DNA of 64,000 nucleotides from Corynebacterium choanae. Lineage in GTDB: Bacteria > Actinomycetota > Actinomycetes > Mycobacteriales > Mycobacteriaceae. Position 1 is the stretch's first letter. Each line of letters starts with the position of its first letter. Below the pieces are notes generated by a model that ran no database searches, was not told the DNA's origin, and saw nothing but the letters and a program-made list of their open reading frames with translations. Below, piece after piece: positions 1 through 9,300 of this stretch. The position numbers and the translations under genes are program-made. The stretch spans positions 248,001 to 312,000 of the forward strand of contig NZ_CP033896.1 in the NCBI RefSeq assembly GCF_003813965.1, read 5' to 3'.

Positions 1-905
1 GTGTCGAGCAACATTTTCCAAGATGCGTCGGTGATAAACCCGGTTCCCAGTGTTGCCGGGGAATCTTCCAGTTCATCGAAGTGAATGGGTTTGCCGGAAT
101 CATCGACCAGCGGGGCGAGGGCACCCAGTGCTTTGCGGCCATCAGCATGGGTGCGGAAGAAGATAGTGAAAAACGCGGTGAAGCGGTGCCATGCCACCCC
201 CCAGGTGAGCTGGCGGCCGACAATAGCTAGCCACACCAACCCGGAAAGGAGTTTGATCAGTGCAAACACACTGACGAGTTCAGGGGAGGCGGGCAGGAGT
301 TTCGCCAGCTGCATGGTGACAAAGTCAGTGGCAAGATGCGGCTGATAGTTCGGGTAGGTGGCAATTTTTGCGGCTTTCACCAGCAGCATGCCGGCACCTT
401 CGATAAACACCACCGCTTCGACGAAATATGCGGCACGTGCGTTGGAGCCGTAAAACCTGCTTAGGCGCTGTTTACCGGCAGCGGTTTGGCGGATAATGAT
501 CAAGGTAATGATGCCAACAACGGTGCCGATCCCCAACAGTTCGTCGCAGAGGTGATACCAGGGTTGGGTGGAGATCCAAGGCCAGCCGCCCGCCGGATTG
601 AAGGTTTGAATATAGGCTTCAAACCACAACACAAACCCCAGCAGGAACCCGACCATGACACACCAGTGGGCGACGGCGACGAGTGGTTTCCGGGCAAGCT
701 GGGTGTGGCCGACGACTTGTTTGAGTACTTCGGCAGCCCGGCGAACCGGCCGACTGGTGCGTTCCGGCAGCGGTTTACCGGCACGAACAAACCGCACCAG
801 GGTTGCAACACCACGGAGGAAGATAGCCCAGGCGGGAATTGAAAGCAGCAGGCCAACTATCCCAACGATGAAGGAGAAGTCGGCAGCTAGTCCGGTGGAT
901 CCCAT
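1..905 (-). CDS. (Fe-S)-binding membrane oxidoreductase, N-terminal part
   Basis: The gene runs off the left edge; about 301 N-terminal residues are visible. The ATG at 905 has an AGAGGA Shine-Dalgarno about six bases upstream. The visible part is a membrane domain: a TM segment at residues 10-30, another around 80-100 (VGFLLGFVLWFEAYIQ), one around 125-145 and more beyond, with several His residues that could bind haem. The last residues (FITDASWKMLLD) match the point where actinobacterial iron-sulfur binding reductases (HdrD/GlpC-like, CCG-domain family) enter their 4Fe-4S region; the Cys motifs lie outside the window. Family membership is from recognition of this N-terminal architecture. 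The electron donor and acceptor are unknown in the family as far as I know. It is divergent from the nucleosidase at 1221. Confidence 0.75.
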   Translation of the reverse strand, partial: MGSTGLAADFSFIVGIVGLLLSIPAWAIFLRGVATLVRFVRAGKPLPERTSRPVRRAAEVLKQVVGHTQLARKPLVAVAHWCVMVGFLLGFVLWFEAYIQTFNPAGGWPWISTQPWYHLCDELLGIGTVVGIITLIIIRQTAAGKQRLSRFYGSNARAAYFVEAVVFIEGAGMLLVKAAKIATYPNYQPHLATDFVTMQLAKLLPASPELVSVFALIKLLSGLVWLAIVGRQLTWGVAWHRFTAFFTIFFRTHADGRKALGALAPLVDDSGKPIHFDELEDSPATLGTGFITDASWKMLLD

Positions 906-1220
906 GAAAATCCTCTGTTCAGCAACGGGGCGGTTTGTGTTTGGCTGGTATCCCAGTCCGATTCCGGTGGCATAGCGGGTGATCGGTCTTTTTCTTCACG
1001 CATCCTATGTCCCTGGCGTGCGGACACAACCCGTTGAGTATATGGCACGGCTGTGGGGATGCTGACGCAGATGGCTGGCGCCAGCCGATGACACGACTCG
1101 TGAAACACCTGCACCGTTTAACCTATCGGCTTCCACGCCTCAGCGTGATATTAGGCCGGGCTAAATTCGATGTGGAGGTGGTGCAGCTGTGGCGGCCAGC
1201 TGTCCGCTAGGGTGGAGACC
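906..1220. other. intergenic region between divergent genes
   Basis: This 315-base spacer separates the divergent Fe-S oxidoreductase and nucleosidase genes. It must contain both promoters. A TAGGGT hexamer lies seven bases before the nucleosidase ATG and could be a leaderless -10, but a GGTGGAG sequence there could equally be its ribosome binding site. I see no convincing operator, terminator or small gene. Confidence 0.4.
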
Positions 1221-1871
1221 ATGATTGATGCTGCTGACGCTATTGTTGCTGACCGTCCGCTGTTGGTTTCCGCGACGCCCGGGGAGATTGAACATGTGCA
1301 CACGGATCTGCCACGGATTGTGGTGGGGGTTGGGGGGATGAACGCCGCGATTCACTTAACTGCCGCGTTGACTGCTGCGAAAGCGAAGGGTATTCAGCCG
1401 AGTTGTTTAATCAATGTTGGTACCGCGGGGGCGTTGAAAGCATCGGTCAGTGGGGTGTTTGAAATCGGTCACGTGTACAAGCATGACTTCAACGATGACG
1501 TGCTAGAAGCTATCGACGGCAAACCTGCTCTCAATGATCTGCTGTTGGAAACTTCGGGGGTGTTGCCGACGGCGACGCTTGCCACCGGCGATAGCTTTGT
1601 TGCGGATTCGGCTACGCGGGAACGGTTGGCTGGGAAAGCTGATCTTGTCGAAATGGAAGGCTATGTGATTGCCCGGATCGGGTTCGAGTTCGGTATTCCG
1701 GTGGTGTTGATAAAACAAACTTCTGACATGGCCGATGAGTCAGCGATCGGCCAATGGGCTGATGCGGTTGATGGTTCTTCCCGGCATTTGGATCGGGCGC
1801 TGGCAGCCTACTGTGATTCTGGGCATGTGGCAGCGGTGCCAACCCCGCAGCGTGCCGAGTTTCGCCGGTAG
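1221..1871 (+). CDS. nucleosidase (PNP/UDP phosphorylase superfamily, MtnN-like)
   Basis: Product of 216 residues. Its sequence follows the nucleoside phosphorylase/hydrolase fold: a Gly-rich strand (VVGVGGMNAAIHLT, near residue 35), LINVGTAGAL near residue 65, LATGDSFVAD near 120 and the ribose-binding LVEMEGYVIA near 145, where the conserved Met-Glu pair contacts the ribose hydroxyls. This resembles 5'-methylthioadenosine/S-adenosylhomocysteine nucleosidases, which hydrolyse the N-glycosidic bond of adenosine thioethers. The exact substrate is not determined from sequence. I chose the ATG at 1221 because GGTGGAG precedes it; an upstream start at 1170 would add a 17-residue Cys/Trp-rich tail with no support. 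Likely cytoplasmic. Confidence 0.8.
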   Translation: MIDAADAIVADRPLLVSATPGEIEHVHTDLPRIVVGVGGMNAAIHLTAALTAAKAKGIQPSCLINVGTAGALKASVSGVFEIGHVYKHDFNDDVLEAIDGKPALNDLLLETSGVLPTATLATGDSFVADSATRERLAGKADLVEMEGYVIARIGFEFGIPVVLIKQTSDMADESAIGQWADAVDGSSRHLDRALAAYCDSGHVAAVPTPQRAEFRR

Positions 1872-2017
1872 TTTGCCCATTGTGCTGCTGTAGCTGTGGC
1901 GGGCGTCGGCTATGCCACAGCCGACCTGTCGCCCGGCAGTTTTGGGCGTAACGCTCGTGGGTACCGGTGGCCAATCACACAGGATCCGACGTGGCGATGC
2001 TTGTTGTTGTCGGCCGC

Positions 2018-2023
2018 TATACT
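2018..2023 (+). promoter_or_regulatory. -10 hexamer TATACT, probable leaderless start of the DUF1801 gene
   Basis: A consensus-quality TATACT ends nine bases before the ATG at 2033, which puts the expected transcription start within about three bases of the start codon. A leaderless or near-leaderless mRNA follows by inference. The -35 region is poor, as is common in corynebacteria. Confidence 0.5.
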
Positions 2024-2032
2024 TCCGGGGTT

Positions 2033-2413
2033 ATGGCGATCAACACGGTAGATGACTATTTAGCAACCTTAACCGATCAGCAACGGCCGGTGGTCGAAGC
2101 GATGCTGGAATGGGTGGGTAACCAGTATCCAATGTTGGAGCTGCGGATCGCCTGGAATCAGCCAATGTTTACCGATCATGGCACGTTTATCATCGGTTTT
2201 TCTGCCGCCAAGGGACATTTGGCGATTGCCCCGGAAGAGCACACTGTCGCCCATTTTGCCGCAGAACTCGACAGGCGAGGTGTGCGGCATACAAAAATGC
2301 TGATCCGTCAGCCGTGGGATGAGCCGCTCGACACGGCACTGGTTGGCGAACTTATTGACTATCAGCGGGAAACTAAGCGCGACGTGACGAGTTTTTGGCG
2401 GCCGAAATCCTAA
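2033..2413 (+). CDS. DUF1801 / YdhG-like protein
   Basis: A 126-residue cytosolic protein. It has the DUF1801 pattern: an N-terminal helix (TVDDYLATLTDQQRPVVEAMLEW), a strand with IAWNQPMFTDHGTFIIGF, and an amphipathic C-terminal part including LAIAPEEHTV. The fold is a small beta-sheet with flanking helices seen in YdhG/frataxin-like iron chaperone candidates, but no biochemical role is assigned with certainty. The ATG at 2033 is preferred over 1967 because a good -10 lies just upstream and homologues start with this helix. It stands alone on its strand and converges with the HerA-type ATPase gene. Confidence 0.65.
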   Translation: MAINTVDDYLATLTDQQRPVVEAMLEWVGNQYPMLELRIAWNQPMFTDHGTFIIGFSAAKGHLAIAPEEHTVAHFAAELDRRGVRHTKMLIRQPWDEPLDTALVGELIDYQRETKRDVTSFWRPKS

Positions 2414-2457
2414 GCGGCGGCACCGCCTGCAGGGGTGCCGCCGGAAGGGGTTGCCTG

Positions 2458-4248
2458 TTATTTTCGCCGCCGGGAGGTGCCGAAAATTGAGCGGGTGATC
2501 TCCCGGCCGAGTTGTCCGCCGACGCTACGAACCACACTGTCGATAAGTTTGTTGCGTTGTCTTGCGGCACGTTCTTGTTCACGCTGCCGCTCCTGCTCCT
2601 GCCGGCGCAGTGCTTTGGCTTCCTGCTCTAGGCGGCGGGCTTGCGCAAGTTGTTCTTTTTCCAACTGTTTGCGACGTTCAGCTTCGGCTTTCGCCTGGGC
2701 TTCGGCGGCGGCTGCGGCTTGCTGCTGTTGTAAGTGTTCCGCTTTGCGGGCGGCCAGTTTTTCAAAGGCGCTATAGGGGTTCATCGGTGCGCCGTATTTG
2801 ATAGCCAGTCTGCTGCTTTCGTGAAGCTGCTGCAGTGTTGCTTGGTTTGCAGGTCCCATGACTGACTGTGGGGCATAGAGTTTGGTGGGGGCGACCGGGG
2901 TGGGGATGCCGCGGCCGTCGAGCACACTGATAAGTGCTTCACCGGTACCAAGTTCAGTGATGCGTTTGCTGAGATCAAGTGGGGAAACCGGGAGTGAATC
3001 GACTGTTGCCCGGAGTTGTTTTTGCTCTTTCGGGGTGAATGCGCGCAGCGCATGCTGGATTTTTGCCCCGAGTTGGCCGAGGACTGCCTCGGGCAGGTCG
3101 GTGGGGTGTTGGGTGATAAAGATAATGCCCACCCCTTTCGACCGGATGAGTCGGACGGTGTGAATGACTTGGTCGATAAATGCTTTGCTGGCATCGGCAA
3201 ACAGCAGGTGTGCCTCATCGAAGAAAATGGTGAGGCGGGGTTTGTCGGTGTCCCCAACTTCGTCGAGGCCGCTGAACAGGTCGGCGATCAGCCACATGAT
3301 CAGGGTGGTGGCTAGGCGTGGATTGGTGGCCAACTGTGGCAGGGAGAGTAAGGAGATGATCCCTTGGCCATTGTTGCTGGTGCGCAGCAGATCCCGGGTG
3401 GCAAAGTCAGGTACGCCGAAGAAGTCGTCGCCGCCTTGGGCTTGCAGCGTCGCGATTTCCCGCAGAATCACACCGGCGGTGGCGCTGGAGATGCCGCCGA
3501 GGGTTTTCAATATGGGTTTCCCTTCGTCGCTGAGCAGATAGTCGATGACTTCCCGCAGGTCGGTGAGGTCGATGAGTTCGAGGTGTTCTTTATCCGCCCA
3601 GTGGAAGATGAGGGTGAGTGCGGATTCTTGGGTGTCGTTGAGACCTAAGACCCGGGCGAGTAGGAGTGGTCCGAAGGCGGTGACCGTGGTGCGCAGGGCA
3701 GTTGCGGCAGGCTGGTTGTTGACGGTGAAGTATTCGATATTGAATGCTTGTGGCTGCCAGTGTTGCCCGAGTTCGCTGGTGCGGGCGAGGAGTTTTTCGG
3801 TTGGTGTTCCTGCTTCGGCGATGCCGGTGAGATCCCCTTTGACGTCGGTGACGAGGCTGGGTACACCGGCACGGGCGAGTTGTTCGGCGAGCAGCTGCAG
3901 GGTGCGGGTTTTCCCGGTGCCGGTAGCACCACTGATGAGTCCGTGCCGGTTTAAGGTGGCCAGCGGAACACTGATTGGTACTTGCGCCAAGGCGGAGCCA
4001 TCCTCGTCGATCATTGCGCCGATGGTGATGCTGGGATTGGTGTCGGCGATGTGCCGATAGCTGGCTTGTACTTCCGCCGGATAGCCGGAGAGCGGGGTGC
4101 TGGCGGCGGGTTTGTGCAGGTTTGGTGATTCGGCGGCTGCGGTTGCTGCAGCAAGAGCTGCGGCGGCAGCTTCAGCTTCGAGGCGGGCGGCTTTCGCGGC
4201 AGCGGCAGCGGCAGCGGCTTGCAGGCGGGCAATCTCAGCGTCAGTCAT
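2458..4248 (-). CDS. HerA/YjgR-type P-loop ATPase (DUF853)
   Basis: A 596-residue protein. It starts with an Ala-rich coiled coil (about residues 1-45), followed by the ATPase domain with Walker A GATGTGKT near residue 106 and a Walker B-like LTIFFDEAHLLF near 336. FITQHPTDLPEAVLGQLG near 385 is characteristic of YjgR/DUF853 helicase-like proteins related to HerA and FtsK. The final 90 residues are Gln/Glu/Arg/Lys-rich coiled coil ending in basic residues (FGTSRRRK). Function in the family is poorly defined; DNA translocation is suggested by the HerA relationship only. TACAGT lies seven bases before the ATG and there is no clear Shine-Dalgarno, so it may be leaderless. Length is slightly greater than the usual ~500 because of the coiled-coil ends. 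Confidence 0.85.
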   Translation of the reverse strand: MTDAEIARLQAAAAAAAAKAARLEAEAAAAALAAATAAAESPNLHKPAASTPLSGYPAEVQASYRHIADTNPSITIGAMIDEDGSALAQVPISVPLATLNRHGLISGATGTGKTRTLQLLAEQLARAGVPSLVTDVKGDLTGIAEAGTPTEKLLARTSELGQHWQPQAFNIEYFTVNNQPAATALRTTVTAFGPLLLARVLGLNDTQESALTLIFHWADKEHLELIDLTDLREVIDYLLSDEGKPILKTLGGISSATAGVILREIATLQAQGGDDFFGVPDFATRDLLRTSNNGQGIISLLSLPQLATNPRLATTLIMWLIADLFSGLDEVGDTDKPRLTIFFDEAHLLFADASKAFIDQVIHTVRLIRSKGVGIIFITQHPTDLPEAVLGQLGAKIQHALRAFTPKEQKQLRATVDSLPVSPLDLSKRITELGTGEALISVLDGRGIPTPVAPTKLYAPQSVMGPANQATLQQLHESSRLAIKYGAPMNPYSAFEKLAARKAEHLQQQQAAAAAEAQAKAEAERRKQLEKEQLAQARRLEQEAKALRRQEQERQREQERAARQRNKLIDSVVRSVGGQLGREITRSIFGTSRRRK

Positions 4249-4255
4249 GGTTAGT

Positions 4256-4261
4256 ACTGTA
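4256..4261 (-). promoter_or_regulatory. -10 hexamer TACAGT for the HerA/YjgR ATPase gene
   Basis: On the minus strand TACAGT lies seven bases upstream of the ATG at 4248. This spacing puts the transcription start at or next to the start codon, and no ribosome binding site is present between them. Confidence 0.45.
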
Positions 4262-4416
4262 GTCGGCTTCGATCACCGTGCTTGGGTATCGGTGGGGTGT
4301 CTGTCGGGTTGGGTGTTGTTCGTTGGTGGCGCTGGAGTAGCGCGTCGTGAACTTCACGGGATCCTTGGGGGTTGGTGGCAACATTCACAATGCGATCACA
4401 GCCTATTGACACCGAA

Positions 4417-4449
4417 GAAGCGCACGCCGCTGTGGTGCGGGTGCGCTTC
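4417..4449 (-). terminator. hairpin downstream of the AI-2E-type transporter gene
   Basis: A perfect 9-bp stem (GAAGCGCAC / GTGCGCTTC) with a 15-base loop lies between two minus-strand genes. There is no T-run, so it is either a weak terminator or a processing/stabilising hairpin for the 3' end of the transporter mRNA. Confidence 0.4.
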
Positions 4450-4497
4450 GCTAGGGTGGCAGCAGTTGCGCTGCGGCTAGGTTATCGGATGGGAAGG

Positions 4498-5871
4498 CTA
4501 CTGCTTGAGGTCTTTTTCTTGTACCTGAGCTGGTTCCCGAGTGCCTTCGGCGGTTGCATGCCGATGAGCGGGCATGAGTTTGGTGAGACGGCCACGGACT
4601 TTCTGCAGGCCACGCTTCGGATTGAAGTGTGGATCCCCTTCAGCGGTGACGATTTCAATCTCGTCGACAGTGATCTCCCCGGTGCGCAGGCTCACCAAGT
4701 CGGCGTGATAGCGCAACCAGACGGCGACTGTTGCCGCAACAGGAACGGCCAGGAATGCGCCGACGATGCCGAAGAGGCCACCGCCGACAGCCACCGACAG
4801 CAGCACAATCGCCGGGTGCAGGTTCATTGCCTTCGACTGCAGCATCGGGCTAAAGACGTTGCCTTCGAGCTGTTGGACAATAAGGATCAGGGCGGTGACG
4901 ATCAGTGCCGAGGTCACCCCGTTGGAAACCAGTGCAACCAATACGGACAGCACACCGGCCGACACGGCGCCGACGATTGGAATGAATGCGGCGAAGAATG
5001 TGATCACTGCCAGTACGAATGCCAGCGGCACCCCAAGGAAGAACAGGCCAAGCCCGATGAGTACGGCATCGATCAAACCGACAGCTGCCTGGGCACGAAT
5101 ATATCCGGCAAGCGTATTCCAGGTGCGGGTGAGCAGCTCAGTGAGATGCCAGCCAACATTGTTGCCCGCGTTGCGGCGCACCCAGGGGAGGAATTTGTCG
5201 CCATCTTTTAAGAAGAAGAAGGTGAGCACCAGCATTAATGCGCTGGTTACGGCGACTGACGATGCGGTGGACAGTCCTGCCGCCACCCCGGAGGCAATAT
5301 TTGCGGCCTGTTCCTGGGCTTTCGCTAACGCCTCATTGGCGACCTCGTTGAGCTGGTTGGCGTTGATCTGAAGCGGACCGTCTTTCAGCCATACTTCGAG
5401 TCGTGCCACGCCTTCGAGTGCTTGCTTGTACAGCTGGGTGGACTGATCCGCTACGCGCGGCGCCATCGCGGCAAATAGTGCACCTAGCAGGCTAAACCCA
5501 CCGACGAGCACAATCAGTGCAGCAAGGGCGGCAGGAACCTTGTGTGCTCGCATCCACCGCACCGGGGGCCAGAACACGGTGGTCACTAAAATCGCGAGCA
5601 GCACCGGCAGCAGCCCCGACCAGATGGTCGACAGCACATTCCATAACAGGTAAGCGGCAACGCCGATCACCAGCAGACGTAGTGACCAGCCGGCTAACCA
5701 GCGGCCGTCCATGCCGATAATCTCACCCCGGTCGATTGGCTTGTCGCGGGAAGCTTCAATTGTTGGTGACGGATCTTCCGTCACTTCGGCATCCCCCTCA
5801 ACCATAGAGACAACCTTCTCTGGAAGGTCGTTGGTGGCATCAAGCTCACCAGGATAGGTATTTTCACTCAT
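4498..5871 (-). CDS. AI-2E family transporter (PerM/YdiK type)
   Basis: A 457-residue integral membrane protein of the AI-2E transporter family (PF01594). The first ~70 residues are acidic and hydrophilic. A pair of TM helices follows (about residues 70-125), then a helical soluble stretch (residues 130-200), a TM near 205-225, and a C-terminal block of four to five TM helices. That block includes LGVPLAFVLAVITFFAAFIPIVGAV with the family's IPxxG turn, and the conserved Pro/Gly-rich VGGGLFGIVGAFLAVPVAA. Members export diverse small molecules or sodium; the substrate here cannot be predicted. The C-terminal ~60 residues are a charged cytoplasmic tail. There is no good Shine-Dalgarno, and AATAAT lies six bases before the ATG. 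Confidence 0.85.
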   Translation of the reverse strand: MSENTYPGELDATNDLPEKVVSMVEGDAEVTEDPSPTIEASRDKPIDRGEIIGMDGRWLAGWSLRLLVIGVAAYLLWNVLSTIWSGLLPVLLAILVTTVFWPPVRWMRAHKVPAALAALIVLVGGFSLLGALFAAMAPRVADQSTQLYKQALEGVARLEVWLKDGPLQINANQLNEVANEALAKAQEQAANIASGVAAGLSTASSVAVTSALMLVLTFFFLKDGDKFLPWVRRNAGNNVGWHLTELLTRTWNTLAGYIRAQAAVGLIDAVLIGLGLFFLGVPLAFVLAVITFFAAFIPIVGAVSAGVLSVLVALVSNGVTSALIVTALILIVQQLEGNVFSPMLQSKAMNLHPAIVLLSVAVGGGLFGIVGAFLAVPVAATVAVWLRYHADLVSLRTGEITVDEIEIVTAEGDPHFNPKRGLQKVRGRLTKLMPAHRHATAEGTREPAQVQEKDLKQ

Positions 5872-6186
5872 AGTCGCATTATTGTTCCATATAACCTGTT
5901 ATAAACCAGTAAATACCTTTTGCGCTGCGGAAACTATGGCGGTAGCGGGTGAGGTGCGGGCAGGGTTTACAGCAGTTTTCCCGTCTCGACCACACCCCAA
6001 TTGGCCGTAGTGGTGGGCAAGGGTGGGCTTGGGGCTGGCCGGTAAAGGATGAGCTGTGTGGCGCAGCGGGTTGTCGTGTGCAGCGGTGGGTTGTTGTGCG
6101 GTGTTCTGGGTGGCCAGTTGGGTGTCGTGTGGATGGTTCCTGCGCTTGGCGCAGGTGGGCACTGGGGGTGCGTCATCTTCCCTGCG
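5872..6186. other. promoter region of the transporter gene plus a 3' spacer
   Basis: About 315 bases between the transporter start and the putA terminator. Next to the transporter gene is the palindrome listed at 5890-5903. The rest is G/T-rich on the plus strand with several overlapping but unconvincing reading frames; no gene is supported. Confidence 0.35.
5890..5903. promoter_or_regulatory. palindrome TATAAC-CT-GTTATA upstream of the transporter gene
   Basis: Two perfect six-base arms around a two-base centre lie 19-32 bases upstream of the transporter ATG at 5871. This is where a repressor or a promoter -35/-10 element would sit. It may simply be two overlapping A/T-rich promoter hexamers. 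Confidence 0.35.
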
Positions 6187-6272
6187 AAAAAAGCAACGCA
6201 CCCTGCGGCATGTGTTGCTTTTCTCAGGCAGTTGGAGTGTGCCTGAGAAACAACGGACGCTGCAGGGTGCGT
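6187..6272 (-). terminator. nested two-stem terminator of putA
   Basis: Read on the minus strand, an outer 11-bp stem (6262-6272 with 6196-6206, ACGCACCCTGC) encloses an inner perfect hairpin (TTCTCAGGCA / TGCCTGAGAA at 6221-6230 and 6240-6249, extended by GTTG/CAAC). The outer stem is followed by TGC and six T residues (6192-6187). This is a strong Rho-independent terminator 44 bases after the putA stop codon. Confidence 0.8.
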
Positions 6273-6315
6273 GAGTGCAACGAGCGGGAGGTTGATCCCG
6301 CTCGGCGGGGTGAGC

Positions 6316-9300
6316 CTAGTCGGCGGCTTGCTTGATGTAACCGAAGCGGTGGCGGGTCATCGAGACGGCCTGCTCTAAGTAGTAGGGCAGAAGTTCCCGA
6401 CGGCCGGAGGCAACCGGGGTGCGGTCGATGATCACTGAACCGGATTCGGCAGCAGCCTCGTAGAGCACTGGTGCGACTTCGCCGATGGCACGCACCCGCA
6501 TACCGCTGTTGCGACGGATCCGGCGGGCGAGCACATCGTCGGCGACGATCTCAACAAGGTCAGCAATAGGGCCTAGTGGTTCGAGGAGGCTGGCGTTGCC
6601 GGCGGTGAGCACAATCTTGGTGCCGGTGGCTTCCGCCGCGAGCAGCTGCCGCAGGACGTCTTTGACCTCATAGTTGTGGCCAAGACGAATGACGAGCGGT
6701 TCGAGAAGGTTCTTGTAGCGGAACACGTTCGATTCGACAACCAGACCGGTTTTGTCGTGTTCGACACCGAACTCGACGGCAATAGCATGCGCATCGGATT
6801 CGGCTGCAGCCCGCAGCCACGCCAAATCATCGGCAGTGAGTTCATCGCGGAACAGGCGACCGAATTCTTTGAGCATCACTGCGACGTTGCGGCTGACCGA
6901 GCCGCGTGGCAGCGCATCGACGTCGTCGTCGGCCCAGGTGCCCAGGTGTGCCACATAGTTTGGGCCACCAGCTTTAGCACCTTCACCAACAGCAGAGTCT
7001 TTCCAGCCGCCGAAGGACTGGCGCTCCACGATGGCGCCGGTGATGCCACGGTTGATGTAGGCGTTGCCGACTTCCACGTTTTCCCGCCAGTGGGCGATCT
7101 CCCCTTCGTCAAGGGAGTGCAGACCACCGGTAAGACCGAAGCCGGTGGTGTTTTGCATCCGGATGGCGTCGTCGAGGGTATCGGCCCGCATAATGCCAAG
7201 CACTGGGCCGAAGCATTCGTGGGTGTGATACCAGGAGCCTTCTTTGACACCGTCGCGCAAACCAGGTGACCACAGGGTGCCTTCAGCGTTCAGCTTTTCT
7301 GGTTTCACCAGCCAGGATTCGCCCGGTTCCAGCTGGGTGAGTCCGCGCAGCAGTTTCTCCGATGGTGGCTCGATGATGCCGTTCATGGTGGTTGAAATGT
7401 CGGTGCCAGGACCCACCTTTAAGGTTTCCACAGCGTCGACAAGCTGGCCTAGGAAGCGCTGCGAGCTGCCCACTGAGCCGACCAGGATGACCAGGGAGGC
7501 GGCGGAGCATTTCTGACCGGCGTGGCCGAATGCTGACTTGTAGACGTCAGCAACTGCCAGGTCGGGGTCAGCCGACGGGGTGACAATGATGGCGTTTTTG
7601 CCAGAGGTTTCCGCAGATAGTGGTTTGGTCGGATCCCAAGAGCGGAACAGTTTCGCAGTCTCTGAAGCACCGGTGAGGATGACATGGTCTACCTGCGGGT
7701 GGGAAACCAGATGTTTCCCGGCGTCTGCCTCGTCGGCGTTGACTAGCTGCAGTACTTCGCGTGGAATACCAGCCTCGTGCAGGATGTCGATGGCCACCTC
7801 GGCGCAGCGCAGCACCTGTGGGGCGGGTTTGATAATGACTGCGGCACCAGCTGCCAAAGCAGCAAATACACCACCGAGCGGGATCGCGACAGGGAAGTTC
7901 CACGGCGGGGTAACCAGGACTACCTTGTGCGGGGTGAAGGTTGCCCCCTGGACACGATCCAGGTCGCGGGCACACTGGCCGTAGTAGCGGGCAAAGTCGA
8001 TGGCTTCGGAGACTTCCGGATCGGCTTCGCCGACGGTCTTACCAGCTTCGTGGGTCATCACGGTGATGAGTTCGCCACGGCTATTGGCGAGCGCGTCAGC
8101 TGCCCGGTCGAGCAGGGCGGCACGTTCTTCACCGCTGAGCTCTGCCCAGGCTTGACTTGCCTCATGGGCGGTGGCTACTGCCTTATCGATAGCAGCAACA
8201 TCGGTGACCTGTGCAGATTTGCGTGGACCTGGGTCGGCGGCCAGCACCTGCAGTGCCCAGTCGCGGTTGACCTGGAGGGAAGGATCGGTGTCTGGTTCAC
8301 CCACAAAGTGGCCGGGGCGAGCCTCCGACAGGCAGCCAACTTCATTGGCTGCTTCTTCACTACGGTTTTGGGTGCGCCGGGGACCTGCGAAGGTTTCCCA
8401 CCGCTGGTTGACCGCATCGAGGAAGCGCTGCTTTTGCTCCTGCAGCGGGGTGAGCCCGTCAGGTCCGGTGACCTCTGGGGCGAACAGGGCGTAGAGGAAG
8501 TTTTCCTTCTCCCCGTTTTCTTCTAGACGCCGCACCAGATAAGACACGGCAACGTCGAAGTCTTCATCCTTGACCACTGGGGTGTACAGAATCAGGTCGC
8601 CGACCACATCACGGACGGCACGCGCCTGGGATGGAGCCATGCCTTGCAGCATTTCGATGTCGAGCTGCCGCTGCACGCCACGGGCAACCGACAGCTCGTG
8701 TGCCATCGCCACGGTGTACAGGTTGTGCGAGGCGACACCGATTCGAACATGGTCGGCATGTTCTGGCTGCAGCACCCAGTCCATGAGGCGGAAGTAGTTA
8801 GCATCAACCTCAGCCTTGGTGAGATATGGTGCCTGCTCCCAATCGTGCACCTCAGCCTCAACCCGTTCCATCGACAGGTTCGCACCCTTGACAAGGCGGA
8901 TCTTGATGGGTGCGCCGCCCTTGGCGGTGCGCTCATGTGCGAACTCGGTGAGTTCCTGCAAGGCAGCAAAGGTATCTGGCAGGTAGGCCTGCAGCACGAT
9001 ACCAGCTTCAAGGCCTAAGAATTCGTCCTCGCTGAGCAGTTCCTTGAACAGGCGGATCGTTAAGTTGAGATCCTTATACTCTTCCATATCCATATTGATG
9101 AATGGATGTGGACTGCGGGCGACAGCTGCCCGATACAAGGGGCGCAGTCGGTTCTTCAAGCGTTCAATATTGCCGTCAATATCCCACGGGTTGAGCTGGG
9201 CGCACACCGAGGACGCTTTGATCGACACATAGGTCACCCGCGGATTCTGCAGGAGTTTAATGGTCGAGTTCAGACGCTTGGTGGCTTCTTTCTCGCCGAG

